Source of the DNA: Vibrio sp. VB16
GTDB taxonomy: Bacteria > Pseudomonadota > Gammaproteobacteria > Enterobacterales > Vibrionaceae
NCBI RefSeq assembly: GCF_015594925.2
Contig: NZ_CP087591.1
Location: forward strand, 1,240,001-1,304,000
Length of the DNA: 64,000 nt
Direction of reading: 5' to 3'
The notes beneath the pieces were generated by a model. That model saw nothing but the letters and a program-made list of their open reading frames with translations, was not told the DNA's origin and searched no databases. Position 1 is the first letter of the stretch; every line of letters begins with the position of its first letter. This document shows, one piece after another, positions 26,054 to 33,678 of this stretch. The position numbers were made by a program, and so were the translations under genes.

Positions 26054-26458
26054 ATGCATCCGGATATCCAAGCCAAATATGATCGCTATCCATCAGAAAT
26101 TAAACCAAGAATGACGGAGCTAAGAACCTTGGTATTTGAGGTGGCCAGATCTTTAGGGTTAGCAGACGTTGAAGAAAGCCTCAAATGGGGAGAGCCAAGC
26201 TATTTGGTCAAAGGAGGAAGCGCAATTCGTATGGATTGGAAAGCGAAATCGCCGGAGCAATACAGTTTGTATTTCAACTGTAAAACAACGCTAATTGATA
26301 CCTATAGAGAGTTGTATTCCGATACGCTTCATTTTCAAGGCAATCGAGAAATAGTGCTTAATCTTAATGAACCACTGCCTGAGGACATTATCCGACACTG
26401 TATTCAGCTAGCGTTTACTTATAAAAGCGTTAAACACCTTCCTTTACTAGGGGCGTAA
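26054..26458 (+). CDS. DUF1801 domain protein
   Basis: A 134-residue small cytoplasmic protein. I start it at the ATG at 26054 (MHPDIQAKYDRYPSEIKPRM); the upstream in-frame ATG at 25997 would add the porin terminator region and has no support. The sequence VEESLKWGEPSYLVKGGSAIRMDWKAKSPEQYSLYFNCKT is typical of the YdhG/DUF1801 fold, whose exact function is not known. It is a single gene with no operon partner. Confidence 0.8.
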   Translation: MHPDIQAKYDRYPSEIKPRMTELRTLVFEVARSLGLADVEESLKWGEPSYLVKGGSAIRMDWKAKSPEQYSLYFNCKTTLIDTYRELYSDTLHFQGNREIVLNLNEPLPEDIIRHCIQLAFTYKSVKHLPLLGA

Positions 26459-26538
26459 CCTATTTTAAAAATAGAAAGTAGAAAGTAGAAAGAAACAAAG
26501 TCGATTACTCATGATTTGTCGTGTTATTCGTTATTCGA

Positions 26539-27042
26539 TCAGAATCCACCTGCCCATCGGTCAAAATTATCAATAATATCTATCTCTTCTTGGGTTTTTG
26601 GTTTCGGGAAATAGGGTAGGGCAAGCAATTTCTCAGACGGCAACAGCACCCATTCTGGCGTTATTTTTCTTCGCATGAGTTCACCTTCATCATCCGGGGA
26701 AAGATACATATAGTAGCCGTCGGAGTTGGTGTTCGCGTAACTAGCAATACGGCCGATTTCACCAGTCGGTAGCTTTACCTTGCGTCCCCATGGGAAAAGT
26801 CGATGCAGTGCGTAGCTAACATGTGCATCTTCTAAATAGCCATGTATAAATCGATACCAACCAATAGCAGTAGATGTCATCCTGTGAGACCAACCGGCAA
26901 GAAGTAATCCACTAAGTGTGTCCTTGAATGGTTGTCCTTTTGGTATCCCTTCATTCGATATGAATTGAACCAAAAGTTTGTCTCCGTTTTGTTCAAGAAT
27001 AGTCAAGAACTGCTCACCAGTTTTATCTGCTAGTAGCTTCAT
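26539..27042 (-). CDS. Hypothetical protein, 167 aa
   Basis: I do not recognise this family. The protein is soluble, with no signal peptide or membrane segment. Visible features are a beta-rich middle (WGRKVKLPTGEIGRIASYANTNSDGYYMYLSPDDEGE, which reads like a small SH3- or KOW-type barrel) and an acidic C-terminus with many Pro residues. It is monocistronic and transcribed leftward, with no recognisable neighbour relation. The gap to the next gene (27043-27295) shows nothing identifiable. Confidence 0.65.
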   Translation of the reverse strand: MKLLADKTGEQFLTILEQNGDKLLVQFISNEGIPKGQPFKDTLSGLLLAGWSHRMTSTAIGWYRFIHGYLEDAHVSYALHRLFPWGRKVKLPTGEIGRIASYANTNSDGYYMYLSPDDEGELMRRKITPEWVLLPSEKLLALPYFPKPKTQEEIDIIDNFDRWAGGF

Positions 27043-27295
27043 ACGTCACCTTAGATTCACTTAACTATCCAACCAGTATCTATTATGTGTGCTGATTGGT
27101 TTACATTTTCTTGATTTACCTTTTATCATTATGCACTTAAGGGAAAAAATTGGTAACAAGCAATATCAATAAAATATTGAAAATGGTCATCATCTTAGCG
27201 AATTGGTAGATGTAGCGTATTTGATGAAAAACAGACAGGCGACAACCGTTAGTCTGAAGTAACGGTGTGTGGTTATTGAGCAAAAAGGATGTGTT

Positions 27296-27589
27296 ATGTT
27301 TGCAGTGATTTTTAAAGCAAAAGTGGGTAAACAAGATAAGGATTATCTTGATATGGTGGCTGTTATGCGTGAACTGGCGTTTTCGAAATACGATTGCTTA
27401 GATTTTATCGCAGTATCTGAGGGCGACCAAGAGATAGCCATTTCATACTGGGAGTCTGAGCAAGATATTCAGCGATGGCATAATGATTCTCAACATGCCG
27501 TTGCCCAAAAACTTGGAAAAGAAAAGTGGTATCAATCGTATGTGGTTGAGGTAGTTGAAATACAAAGGCGTTATAGTTTTCCACAGTAG
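27296..27589 (+). CDS. Antibiotic biosynthesis monooxygenase (ABM) domain protein
   Basis: A 97-residue protein starting at the ATG at 27296 (MFAVIFKAKVGK), preferred over the upstream start at 27269 because the ABM fold begins directly here. The family pattern is visible: a first strand FAVIFKAKV, a middle GDQEIAISYWESEQDIQRWHNDSQH, and a final strand YQSYVVEVVEI. Such ferredoxin-fold dimers act as small oxygenases or are of unknown role. It is followed after 54 bp by another small gene in the same direction. Confidence 0.82.
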   Translation: MFAVIFKAKVGKQDKDYLDMVAVMRELAFSKYDCLDFIAVSEGDQEIAISYWESEQDIQRWHNDSQHAVAQKLGKEKWYQSYVVEVVEIQRRYSFPQ

Positions 27590-27643
27590 TTAGGGTTAAC
27601 AATTAGGAATTATCAGCACAAGATCAAATTATTAGGAGTAGGG

Positions 27644-28027
27644 ATGAATTCAAAACAAGTCGTGTTAGCTTTTTGGGAAGCCATGCGAAGTAATGATTTT
27701 GTTGCGGCCAGTGAATGGTTAACGGAAGATTTCGAGGGGCAATGGCCCCAGTCGTTAGAACGGATTTGTGGCCGTAAAAACTTTTCGGCTATTAATACCG
27801 CTTATCCTGCAGATGGACGCTGGGAATTTTTGATTAACGCCATCGTATGTGAAGGCGAGGTCGTTGTGACGGATGTGTCTATTTCTGATGGCAGCGTTAA
27901 AGCACGAGCTATTACATTCTCGACAGTGCAGAATGGTTTAATAAGTAAGCAAGTTGAATTTTGGCCGGATGACTACGAGGCGCCTCAGTGGCGAGCTCAA
28001 TGGGTAAAAAATCTCGCAAAGGGTTAG
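27644..28027 (+). CDS. NTF2/SnoaL-like protein
   Basis: A 127-residue protein with an alpha+beta NTF2-like fold: N-terminal helix QVVLAFWEAMRSNDFVAASEWLTEDFEG, then ICGRKNF, and C-terminal strands VKARAITFSTVQNGLISKQVEFWPDDYEAPQWRAQWV. This resembles the SnoaL-like group of isomerases and cyclases, but many members have no known reaction. It lies in a run of small same-strand genes (27296-28786) and directly precedes a broken acetyltransferase gene. Confidence 0.75.
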   Translation: MNSKQVVLAFWEAMRSNDFVAASEWLTEDFEGQWPQSLERICGRKNFSAINTAYPADGRWEFLINAIVCEGEVVVTDVSISDGSVKARAITFSTVQNGLISKQVEFWPDDYEAPQWRAQWVKNLAKG

Positions 28028-28029
28028 GA

Positions 28030-28372
28030 ATGAAAAACATAACAACGGTGTCTTTTGATTCAGAAAATAGTCAGCACAGGCAAGATCTTGAGCGGTTTTT
28101 CCGTCTGTTTTGAATCATTTTCTACCTATCGATCTCAGCCTGTACTTAATATCCATGATTTTATGATTGCGAAAGCTTTTAGAGGGACGGGGCTAGGAAA
28201 AAATTTGCTCGCGGCTATTGAAGAATATGCACGAAAAAATGATATGGTTAAGATTACTTTAGAAGTAGACGACGACAATCATGCGGCAAAAAAACTGTAT
28301 GCTAGATGTGGATTTGAAGATCACCAAGTGGTACTTAAAAGCTTGTTGCATTGGCAAAAGTATCTCAATTAA
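28030..28372 (+). pseudogene. Disrupted GNAT acetyltransferase
   Basis: From the ATG at 28030 the frame reads MKNITTVSFDSENSQHRQDLE and stops at 28113. In another frame (+1), beginning around 28085, the rest of a GNAT protein continues: FSVCFESFSTYRSQPVLNIHDFMI, then the acetyl-CoA-binding RGTGLGKNLL and ARKNDMVKITLEVDDDNHAAKKLYARCGF. The N-terminal sequence is therefore in the wrong frame, and roughly 30-40 residues expected in between are missing. This indicates an internal deletion with frameshift, so the gene is probably inactive unless a short protein from an internal start works. Confidence 0.7.
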
Positions 28373-28408
28373 GTGTCAATTACCGGATTCATTAACGAGA
28401 GAGAAAGT

Positions 28409-28786
28409 ATGGAAGCGTTTGAGACACTGCTCAATATTGCACAACGTAAAGCCACGTTTGATAAAACAAGTAGTTGGGCGGATGGCGCTGAAACCTATAT
28501 CAATGAAATCAAGAATGAAGTAGACGAGGTAATAGAAGAGTTACCTAAAGGTAGAGTATGCTATCTCGAAGATGAACTTGGTGATGTGTTATGGGATTAC
28601 GTTAATGCGCTTATTGCCTTGGAAGGAGAAAAAGGTGTGACTGTCGAATCGGTACTAAAACGCGCGTGTCAAAAATATGAACAGCGCGTTTCTGGTATTG
28701 AAGGTGGCAAGCAATGGCAAGAGATAAAAGAACTACAGAACATCGCATTAGCGAAAGAGCAGGCGCAGAGAAATAAAGTTAAATAA
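28409..28786 (+). CDS. MazG-like nucleotide pyrophosphohydrolase
   Basis: A single MazG domain of 125 residues starting at the ATG at 28409 (MEAFETLLNIAQRKATFDKTSSW). The divalent-metal motif EExxE...ExxD is visible as EIKNEVDEVIEEL followed by YLEDELGDVLWDYVNAL. Such enzymes hydrolyse (d)NTPs to monophosphates and PPi as house-cleaning enzymes. It follows the broken GNAT gene and closes the run of small genes; a repeat element follows at 28843. Confidence 0.87.
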   Translation: MEAFETLLNIAQRKATFDKTSSWADGAETYINEIKNEVDEVIEELPKGRVCYLEDELGDVLWDYVNALIALEGEKGVTVESVLKRACQKYEQRVSGIEGGKQWQEIKELQNIALAKEQAQRNKVK

Positions 28787-28842
28787 ATGAACCTCTCTAC
28801 GATTAATGCCGATTAGTTAAGACAAAAAATTCACTAATTCGC

Positions 28843-28952
28843 CGTCATTCCCGTGAATACGTAATGCTGCTCGGGTAGTGTTAAATATTTCGTCATTCCC
28901 GTGAAAACGGGAATCTTGGTGATATTAGATCCTCATTTTCATGGGGATGACG
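28843..28952. repeat. Intergenic repeat, copy 2 (longer form)
   Basis: The first 79 bp match 8130-8210 at nearly every position, including two CGTCATTCCCGTGAA-type subunits and the hairpin ATTCCCGT-gaaa-ACGGGAAT. This copy continues to an inverted end, TTCATGGGGATGACG at 28938-28952, complementary to the start of the element. The complete unit therefore has imperfect terminal inverted repeats, as in small non-autonomous mobile or REP-like elements. Confidence 0.75.
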
Positions 28953-28987
28953 ACATCTGATAGCCTTGAGTGAAAAGTATTACCCCT

Positions 28988-29611
28988 TTACGATTGTTTT
29001 TTTGCAACAAAGAAAAACAGTGGGTAGGGGCAATTTTCCCCTGCATAGTTTTCATGCCACACTTCGTAATAGTGTTCGATTTTAAGTATTTGAAACCCTA
29101 TATTTTCCGCGATATTTGTAAGGGCTTGTACATCAAATCCATTATGGCCGCTAAAGGATGGGTTATGTTGGTGAAATGAACCATCTTCTGCATATAGATC
29201 CGCAATAATCAACATACCATTATCTTCTAAGGTGTTAAAAGCGTCTGAAAAGAATAGGGATACATCGGCAATATGATGAAGGGTCATGAGAGTGGTTATA
29301 GCAGAGTGCTTTGATTCAAGTTGGCTAAGTCGTTCAATATGTTGAATTTCGATATTGTTCAGATTCGCGCTAATGATTTTTTCTTTTGCTATTTCAATCA
29401 TTTGTCGTGAAGCGTCCGCGAGCACAATGTGATTAAATGTATCGATTAACTGAACACCAAGTAGGCCCGTTCCGCTACCAAAATCTACAATGCTGTTTGT
29501 CGAGTTGAAGTTTAGTTCCTTTATTTTATTCGCGGTTGTCTTTGCACGATCAACCTTTAATGGGTTGCTATCCCATGTGTGGGCAACTGAATCAAAGTAA
29601 TCACTCATCAT
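28988..29611 (-). CDS. Class I SAM-dependent methyltransferase
   Basis: A 207-residue methyltransferase with Rossmann motif I VDFGSGTGLLGVQL (about residues 43-56), post-I acidic residue in HIVLADAS, and motif IV HSAITTLMTLHHIADV. It starts at a tandem ATG ATG; AGGAG lies 6 nt before the second, so translation may begin there (29608). The substrate is unknown; the layout resembles UbiE/Tam-like small-molecule methyltransferases. It is transcribed divergently from the qnr gene across about 300 bp. Confidence 0.82.
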   Translation of the reverse strand: MMSDYFDSVAHTWDSNPLKVDRAKTTANKIKELNFNSTNSIVDFGSGTGLLGVQLIDTFNHIVLADASRQMIEIAKEKIISANLNNIEIQHIERLSQLESKHSAITTLMTLHHIADVSLFFSDAFNTLEDNGMLIIADLYAEDGSFHQHNPSFSGHNGFDVQALTNIAENIGFQILKIEHYYEVWHENYAGENCPYPLFFFVAKKQS

Positions 29612-29910
29612 GCGCTCCTAATCTCTATGTTTTTGTGTTACCAACTCGCTTCGGTTTGGTCATTGTATTGCAAATCTAATCGACTTTCTGCGTCATTTGT
29701 AAAATTGGTTATGAATGATTCTTAGTGCTATAAAACTATTTTTTGGCAGCTGGCATGGCCCAAACGAATTATAACCGCTCTAAATGCCGAATTGGCCCCT
29801 TAAATTGGCGAATTTCGCGTTTTTAAGATGCTGATTTTACTGAAGTTGTTTTTATGTTGTTTTTATTAAGTCGATGATAATCTCTGTGGTACAGAAGATA
29901 AGGGCAAACT

Positions 29911-30567
29911 ATGAATAAGACCAACCAGTTGTATGACGACACCGATTTTACTAAACAAGACCTGAGCGATTCGCTATTTGAGAAGTGTACCTTTATTCGG
30001 TGCGATTTTAATCACTCGAATCTACGAGATGCGCATTTTGTTGATTGTACTTTTATTAAGCAGGGGGATATTGAGGGTTGTGATTTTGGCTTTTGTGATT
30101 TGCGTGATGCCTCCTTCAAGGATTGTCAGCTGTCTATGTCTAACTTTAGCGGTGCCAACTGTTTTGGTATTGAATTAAGGGACTGTGACTTAAAAGGTGC
30201 GAATTTTTTCAGAGCAAGTTTCGTTAATCAGGTTAGCTACAAGATGTTTTTTTGCTCCGCTTACATCACCGGTTGCAATTTGTCTTACGCCAATTTTGAA
30301 CGTCAGTGTATTGAGAAGTGTGATCTATTTGAAAATCGATGGATTAGTACCAACCTGCAAGGGGCGTCTTTAAAAGAGTCTGATTTAAGTCGAGGGTCGT
30401 TTTCTGGAGATGTCTGGGGGCAATTTCGCATGGAAGGCTGTAATCTAAGCCATTCAGAACTTGATGGTTTGGACCCACGTAAGGTTGATTTAACGGGTGT
30501 GAAAATTTGTGAATGGCAACAGGAACAGCTGCTTGAGAAATTAGGGTTGATCGTTCTACCTAATTGA
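29911..30567 (+). CDS. qnr: QnrS-like pentapeptide repeat protein (quinolone resistance family)
   Basis: A 218-residue right-handed beta-helix protein that mimics DNA and protects gyrase and topoisomerase IV from quinolones. The whole length is pentapeptide repeats. The length equals that of QnrS, and many long segments agree with QnrS: CTFIRCDF, GDIEGCDF, FCSAYITGCNLSYANFE, ENRW, LQGASLKESDLSRG, VWGQF and ELDGLDPRKVD. Chromosomal Qnr proteins close to QnrS are known from Vibrio splendidus relatives and are considered the source of the plasmid genes. The gene stands alone between a methyltransferase and a LysR gene, with no integron, IS or plasmid marker, so it looks native. I saw no LexA box upstream. 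Confidence 0.92.
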   Translation: MNKTNQLYDDTDFTKQDLSDSLFEKCTFIRCDFNHSNLRDAHFVDCTFIKQGDIEGCDFGFCDLRDASFKDCQLSMSNFSGANCFGIELRDCDLKGANFFRASFVNQVSYKMFFCSAYITGCNLSYANFERQCIEKCDLFENRWISTNLQGASLKESDLSRGSFSGDVWGQFRMEGCNLSHSELDGLDPRKVDLTGVKICEWQQEQLLEKLGLIVLPN

Positions 30568-30731
30568 TGACTCCGAAAAGCTGTTGGACATTATCTACCA
30601 TCAAGCCATGATAGTAAGCATATAGGTCGTTATCGCTTTGTAGTGAATACGCTATCATGGTTTGAAATCGTCTTGGTATTCAAGCGGTTCAATTTTTTGT
30701 CAATTAATAAGACCAACGCTTAGACGCCACA

Positions 30732-31640
30732 TTACGTTTCCCAACATCCTGAACTTTTCTCTAACTTCTCTTTCATAAAGTTGATAAATACGTTCACTTT
30801 TTCTGGTAGGTGTTTCCTTTCTGGATAAACGGCGAAAATGGCATGGCTTGGTAAATAATAATGGTCTAATAATGTAACGAGCTGGCCATTTGCTAAATAC
30901 TCATAAACGAGAAAGGTGGGCATCTGGCAAATACCGAGACCTTGCAGTAAAGCATCCGCTATCGCATCGCTATTATTGACGACAAAATTGCCTTTAGGTT
31001 CTATCTTTATTTTTTGTTTATCTTGGAAAAATGTCCATTCAACCCCAGCCTGAAATAAGCTGTAATATAAACAGTTATGGCTAGAGAGATCTTCTGGCGT
31101 ATTGGGTATACCGTGTTGAGCAATATATTTTGGGGAAGCGCACACCACACTTTTGCAGTTCACCAGTTTTCTGGCGATCAACGATGAGTCTTTTAGCTCA
31201 CCGATTCGGATACCGACATCAAACCCTCCTTCCACCATACTGATTACTTTATCATCCATACTAAGAATAACTTTTATGTCAGGATAACGATCTAGAAATT
31301 CTTTCATGTAGGGCACGAGATGCCGGCGAGAAAATGTCATTGGTGCGTTGATCTTGAGTGTTCCCCTAGGGGCGCCCTGATAATGAGACAACGCAGTAAA
31401 CCCTTCTTGAGCGAGCGCCAATGAGTGTCTTGCATAATCGGAGAAGTGTTCGCCGGCTTCGGTTAGCGTCATTTTTCTTGTTGTTCTATTGAATAGTCTG
31501 ACCCTTAGGTTGTCCTCCAAAACGGATATTCTCTTGCTGACTGCCGACTTGGTCATGCCTAATTTCTCAGCCGCAGCCGAGAAGCTGCCGCATTCTATGA
31601 CCGCCACAAAAACAGGAATTGCCGAAAAGTCTTCTTTCAT
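30732..31640 (-). CDS. LysR-family transcriptional regulator
   Basis: A 302-residue regulator from the ATG at 31640; a TTG two codons earlier is possible. The N-terminal winged helix-turn-helix reads FVAVIECGSFSAAAEKLGMTKSAVSKRIS, followed by RLFNRTTRKMTLTEAGE. The effector domain has GTLKINAPMTFSRRHL and VGIRIGELKDSSLIARKL, typical of the large CrgA/AaeR-like group. It is divergent from the paired YdcZ transporter genes 93 bp away and probably regulates them. Confidence 0.9.
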   Translation of the reverse strand: MKEDFSAIPVFVAVIECGSFSAAAEKLGMTKSAVSKRISVLEDNLRVRLFNRTTRKMTLTEAGEHFSDYARHSLALAQEGFTALSHYQGAPRGTLKINAPMTFSRRHLVPYMKEFLDRYPDIKVILSMDDKVISMVEGGFDVGIRIGELKDSSLIARKLVNCKSVVCASPKYIAQHGIPNTPEDLSSHNCLYYSLFQAGVEWTFFQDKQKIKIEPKGNFVVNNSDAIADALLQGLGICQMPTFLVYEYLANGQLVTLLDHYYLPSHAIFAVYPERKHLPEKVNVFINFMKEKLEKSSGCWET

Positions 31641-31732
31641 TGTCAACTATTACTCTACTATAAGTTTCTGTATTATAGATTATCATGATATTGCATATAA
31701 ACTAAAGTACGGCTCTAGACAAAGGAGTCGTT

Positions 31733-32191
31733 ATGCAAAAAATAAATTGGTATTCAGGGATGGCCGTCTTCGGAGGCTGCCTTCTTGCTCTCATGATTCA
31801 TTTAAATAGTCAGCTTGCGCTGGGTACAACAGGGTTAAGCGCTTCATGGTTCGCTCATGGTATCGGAGCGATTACCGCTTGGATTCTTCTTTCCATATTA
31901 GGCCCAAAACGGCATGCTGTTGAGATGGATGAACGTAAGGCACCACGATTATTTTATCTTGGCGGTATACCTGGCGCGTTTACGGTCATTCTCGCGTCAA
32001 TCACTGTTAACAGTAGTATCGGCTTATCGGGAACGTTAGCATTAGGGTTGATAGGGCAGTTGATCTTTTCATTGATATGCGAACGGTTTGGTTGGTTACA
32101 ACTGGAAAAAAAGACATTTTCTATGGTTGATTTTGTTCCCATTGTACTGATTGTACTGGGATCGATTCTGTTGATATACGCAAGGGTTTAA
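31733..32191 (+). CDS. YdcZ-type DMT transporter (DUF606), first of a pair
   Basis: A 152-residue inner-membrane protein with five hydrophobic segments. It reads GGCLLALMIHLNSQLALGTTGLSASWFAHGIGA, LGGIPGAFTVILASITVNSSIGLSGTLALGLIGQLIFSLI and a C-terminal VPIVLIVLGSILLIYARV. These are hallmarks of the YdcZ half-size drug/metabolite transporters, which often occur as tandem pairs that form a heterodimer. Its stop overlaps the start of the second gene by one base. The substrate is unknown. Confidence 0.87.
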   Translation: MQKINWYSGMAVFGGCLLALMIHLNSQLALGTTGLSASWFAHGIGAITAWILLSILGPKRHAVEMDERKAPRLFYLGGIPGAFTVILASITVNSSIGLSGTLALGLIGQLIFSLICERFGWLQLEKKTFSMVDFVPIVLIVLGSILLIYARV

Positions 32192-32649
32192 TGATGACTA
32201 TCTATATTTTGATTGGCCTTTTAAATGGCGTCTGTATCGCTTTGAGTAGAATATTGAACGGGCAACTAAGTGGTTATCAAGGGGCATTTAAAGCCTCTTA
32301 CATCAATCATATTGGTGGCTTTTGCTTTCTTTCATTGATGGCGCTAATATTTTTGAGTCCCCCTCAGTTTGCCCCTGTATCTGAAGGCCTGATGTATGCT
32401 GGTGGTGTCATTGGTGCATTATATGTGGCCATAAATAGTGTGGTGATAACAAAACTCGGTTCTACAAGTGCGATAATTCTTGTTATTAGTGGGCAGATGC
32501 TTTTTAGTTTGCTTCTGGATACATCGTCCCATAATCCTGACAGTTTACTTATGAAGATAGCCGGCGTGAGTTTGATTATTATTGGAATGACCATCAAGGA
32601 ACTGCTTAGACAAAATAGCGTGAAACTGCAAAAGCAGAACCAAGAATAA
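32191..32649 (+). CDS. YdcZ-type DMT transporter (DUF606), second of a pair
   Basis: A 152-residue partner of the preceding gene with the same fold: NGVCIALSRILNGQLSGYQGAFKASYINHIGGF, GGVIGALYVAINSVVITKLGSTSAIILVISGQMLFSLL and a C-terminal VSLIIIGMTIKEL. Two ATG codons in a row (32191, 32194) are available; overlap with the upstream stop shows translational coupling. It probably makes a heterodimeric exporter with its neighbour. Confidence 0.87.
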   Translation: MMTIYILIGLLNGVCIALSRILNGQLSGYQGAFKASYINHIGGFCFLSLMALIFLSPPQFAPVSEGLMYAGGVIGALYVAINSVVITKLGSTSAIILVISGQMLFSLLLDTSSHNPDSLLMKIAGVSLIIIGMTIKELLRQNSVKLQKQNQE

Positions 32650-32790
32650 CAAGGCGTTAGGCTTTATTGAACGCCAACGAGTGAATTGGCTGACGTTTAA
32701 TCCGGTTATTCAGTTGTTGAATATGAATGGTTATGAGGCATCATATAATCGCTTAAGATTTTTCTAAACACTTAAGATTGGAGAAAGCCG

Positions 32791-33141
32791 ATGAACATCA
32801 AGTCCTTTGCAGAGGCGACGGGTTTAACGCCGTACACACTGAGATATTATGAAAAAATAGGCCTATTGAAAGAAGTGCGGCGCAATGGGAGTGGTCACCG
32901 AACATTCACATCTAAAGAGATTAAATGGGTTGAATTTATTATTCGTTTGAAAGACACCGGGATGCCTCTAGAGCAGATTTTGCAATATGGGGCGCTTAGA
33001 GACGAGGGTGATAAAACCATGATAGCTCGTCAGACGATGTTGGAAAATCACCGAGAGGCACTCAAAGCGCAGATAGAATCTCAAATGCGACACCTTTCCG
33101 CGCTCGATAATAAAATTGAGTTCTACAAAAATCACGCTTGA
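32791..33141 (+). CDS. MerR-family transcriptional regulator
   Basis: A 116-residue regulator with an N-terminal MerR winged helix (MNIKSFAEATGLTPYTLRYYEKIGLL, then RTFTSKEIKWVEFIIRLKDTGMPLEQI) and a coiled-coil dimerisation helix (residues about 80-114, HREALKAQIESQMRHLSALDNKIEF). No effector-binding domain or Cys cluster is present, so the signal is not a metal ion bound in the usual way. A typical MerR-regulated promoter overlaps its stop codon and points at the next gene. Confidence 0.9.
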   Translation: MNIKSFAEATGLTPYTLRYYEKIGLLKEVRRNGSGHRTFTSKEIKWVEFIIRLKDTGMPLEQILQYGALRDEGDKTMIARQTMLENHREALKAQIESQMRHLSALDNKIEFYKNHA

Positions 33142-33168
33142 CTTAGAGTCGGCTCTAACTTGTAACCT
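33138..33168 (+). promoter_or_regulatory. MerR-type promoter with 19-bp spacer
   Basis: A -35 box TTGACT (33138-33143) and a -10 box TAACCT (33163-33168) are separated by 19 bp. The spacer contains the dyad TTAGAG-tcgg-CTCTAA (33143-33158). This overlong spacer with an internal palindrome is the hallmark of promoters remodelled by MerR proteins. It drives the following gene, and the -35 overlaps the MerR stop codon. Confidence 0.75.
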
Positions 33169-33198
33169 AGGTTTGTTATTCATTCCAAGGAGCAAGAT

Positions 33199-33582
33199 AT
33201 GAGCAAAACAAGATACGACATAGGCCTCGAAAACTTAGCCAAAATAGACGGCGAAGCGGGACAAAAAGTAATTGATAGCCTACAAGATATCGCCCCGGAT
33301 CTGGCACGTTTCACCATTGAGTTTCCATTTGGTGATGTTTACGCGCGCGAAGGGTTAGACTTAAAGTCACGAGAAATCGCCACCGTTGCGGCATTGACGG
33401 CTCTAGGAAACTGCCAACCTCAATTAAAGGTTCATTTACATGCGGCATTAAATGTCGGTTGTAGTGAAGAGGAATTAAAGGAAGTGATCATTCAGATGGC
33501 TATTTATGCAGGTTTTCCGGCGGCTCTAAACGGTATGTTCGCATTCAAAGAAGTGTTGGCAGAGAATGGAAAGCACATCTAG
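33199..33582 (+). CDS. Carboxymuconolactone decarboxylase family protein
   Basis: A 127-residue all-helical protein of the CMD/AhpD-like family: YDIGLENLAKIDGEAGQKVIDSL, FPFGDVYAREGLDLKSREIATVAALTALGNCQPQLKVHLHAALNVGCSEEELKEVIIQMAIYAGFPAALNGMFAFKEV. The Cys and His expected for an AhpD peroxidase CxxC pair are not arranged as CxxC, so this is closer to gamma-carboxymuconolactone decarboxylase. Its actual substrate is unknown. It is very probably controlled by the adjacent MerR protein. Confidence 0.87.
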   Translation: MSKTRYDIGLENLAKIDGEAGQKVIDSLQDIAPDLARFTIEFPFGDVYAREGLDLKSREIATVAALTALGNCQPQLKVHLHAALNVGCSEEELKEVIIQMAIYAGFPAALNGMFAFKEVLAENGKHI

Positions 33583-33596
33583 TCTTGCTTTGGGGT

Positions 33597-33633
33597 AAAA
33601 AAAGAGGTGCCTCTGGAAGAGAGTCATCTCTTT
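33597..33633 (-). terminator. Rho-independent terminator of the cupin gene
   Basis: On the minus strand the stem AAAGAG-TG-CTCT / AGAG-CA-CTCTTT, with two mismatches, is followed by seven T residues. It lies 46-82 bp past the cupin gene stop and may also slow transcription from the left. Confidence 0.65.
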
Positions 33634-33678
33634 AAACCGTGCAATCGCTTCATTTGCTAACGAAGGTTACATTCGCTA

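Noticed and set aside
26468..26491. Short tandem repeat of TAGAAAG (three units)
   Set aside because: Only about 21 bp and in a plain intergenic gap; it is likely chance or slippage, with no associated feature.
30606..30660. CCATGATAG / CTATCATGG inverted repeat after the qnr gene
   Set aside because: The loop of 37 nt is long and there is no T-run, so a terminator or small RNA claim is not supported.
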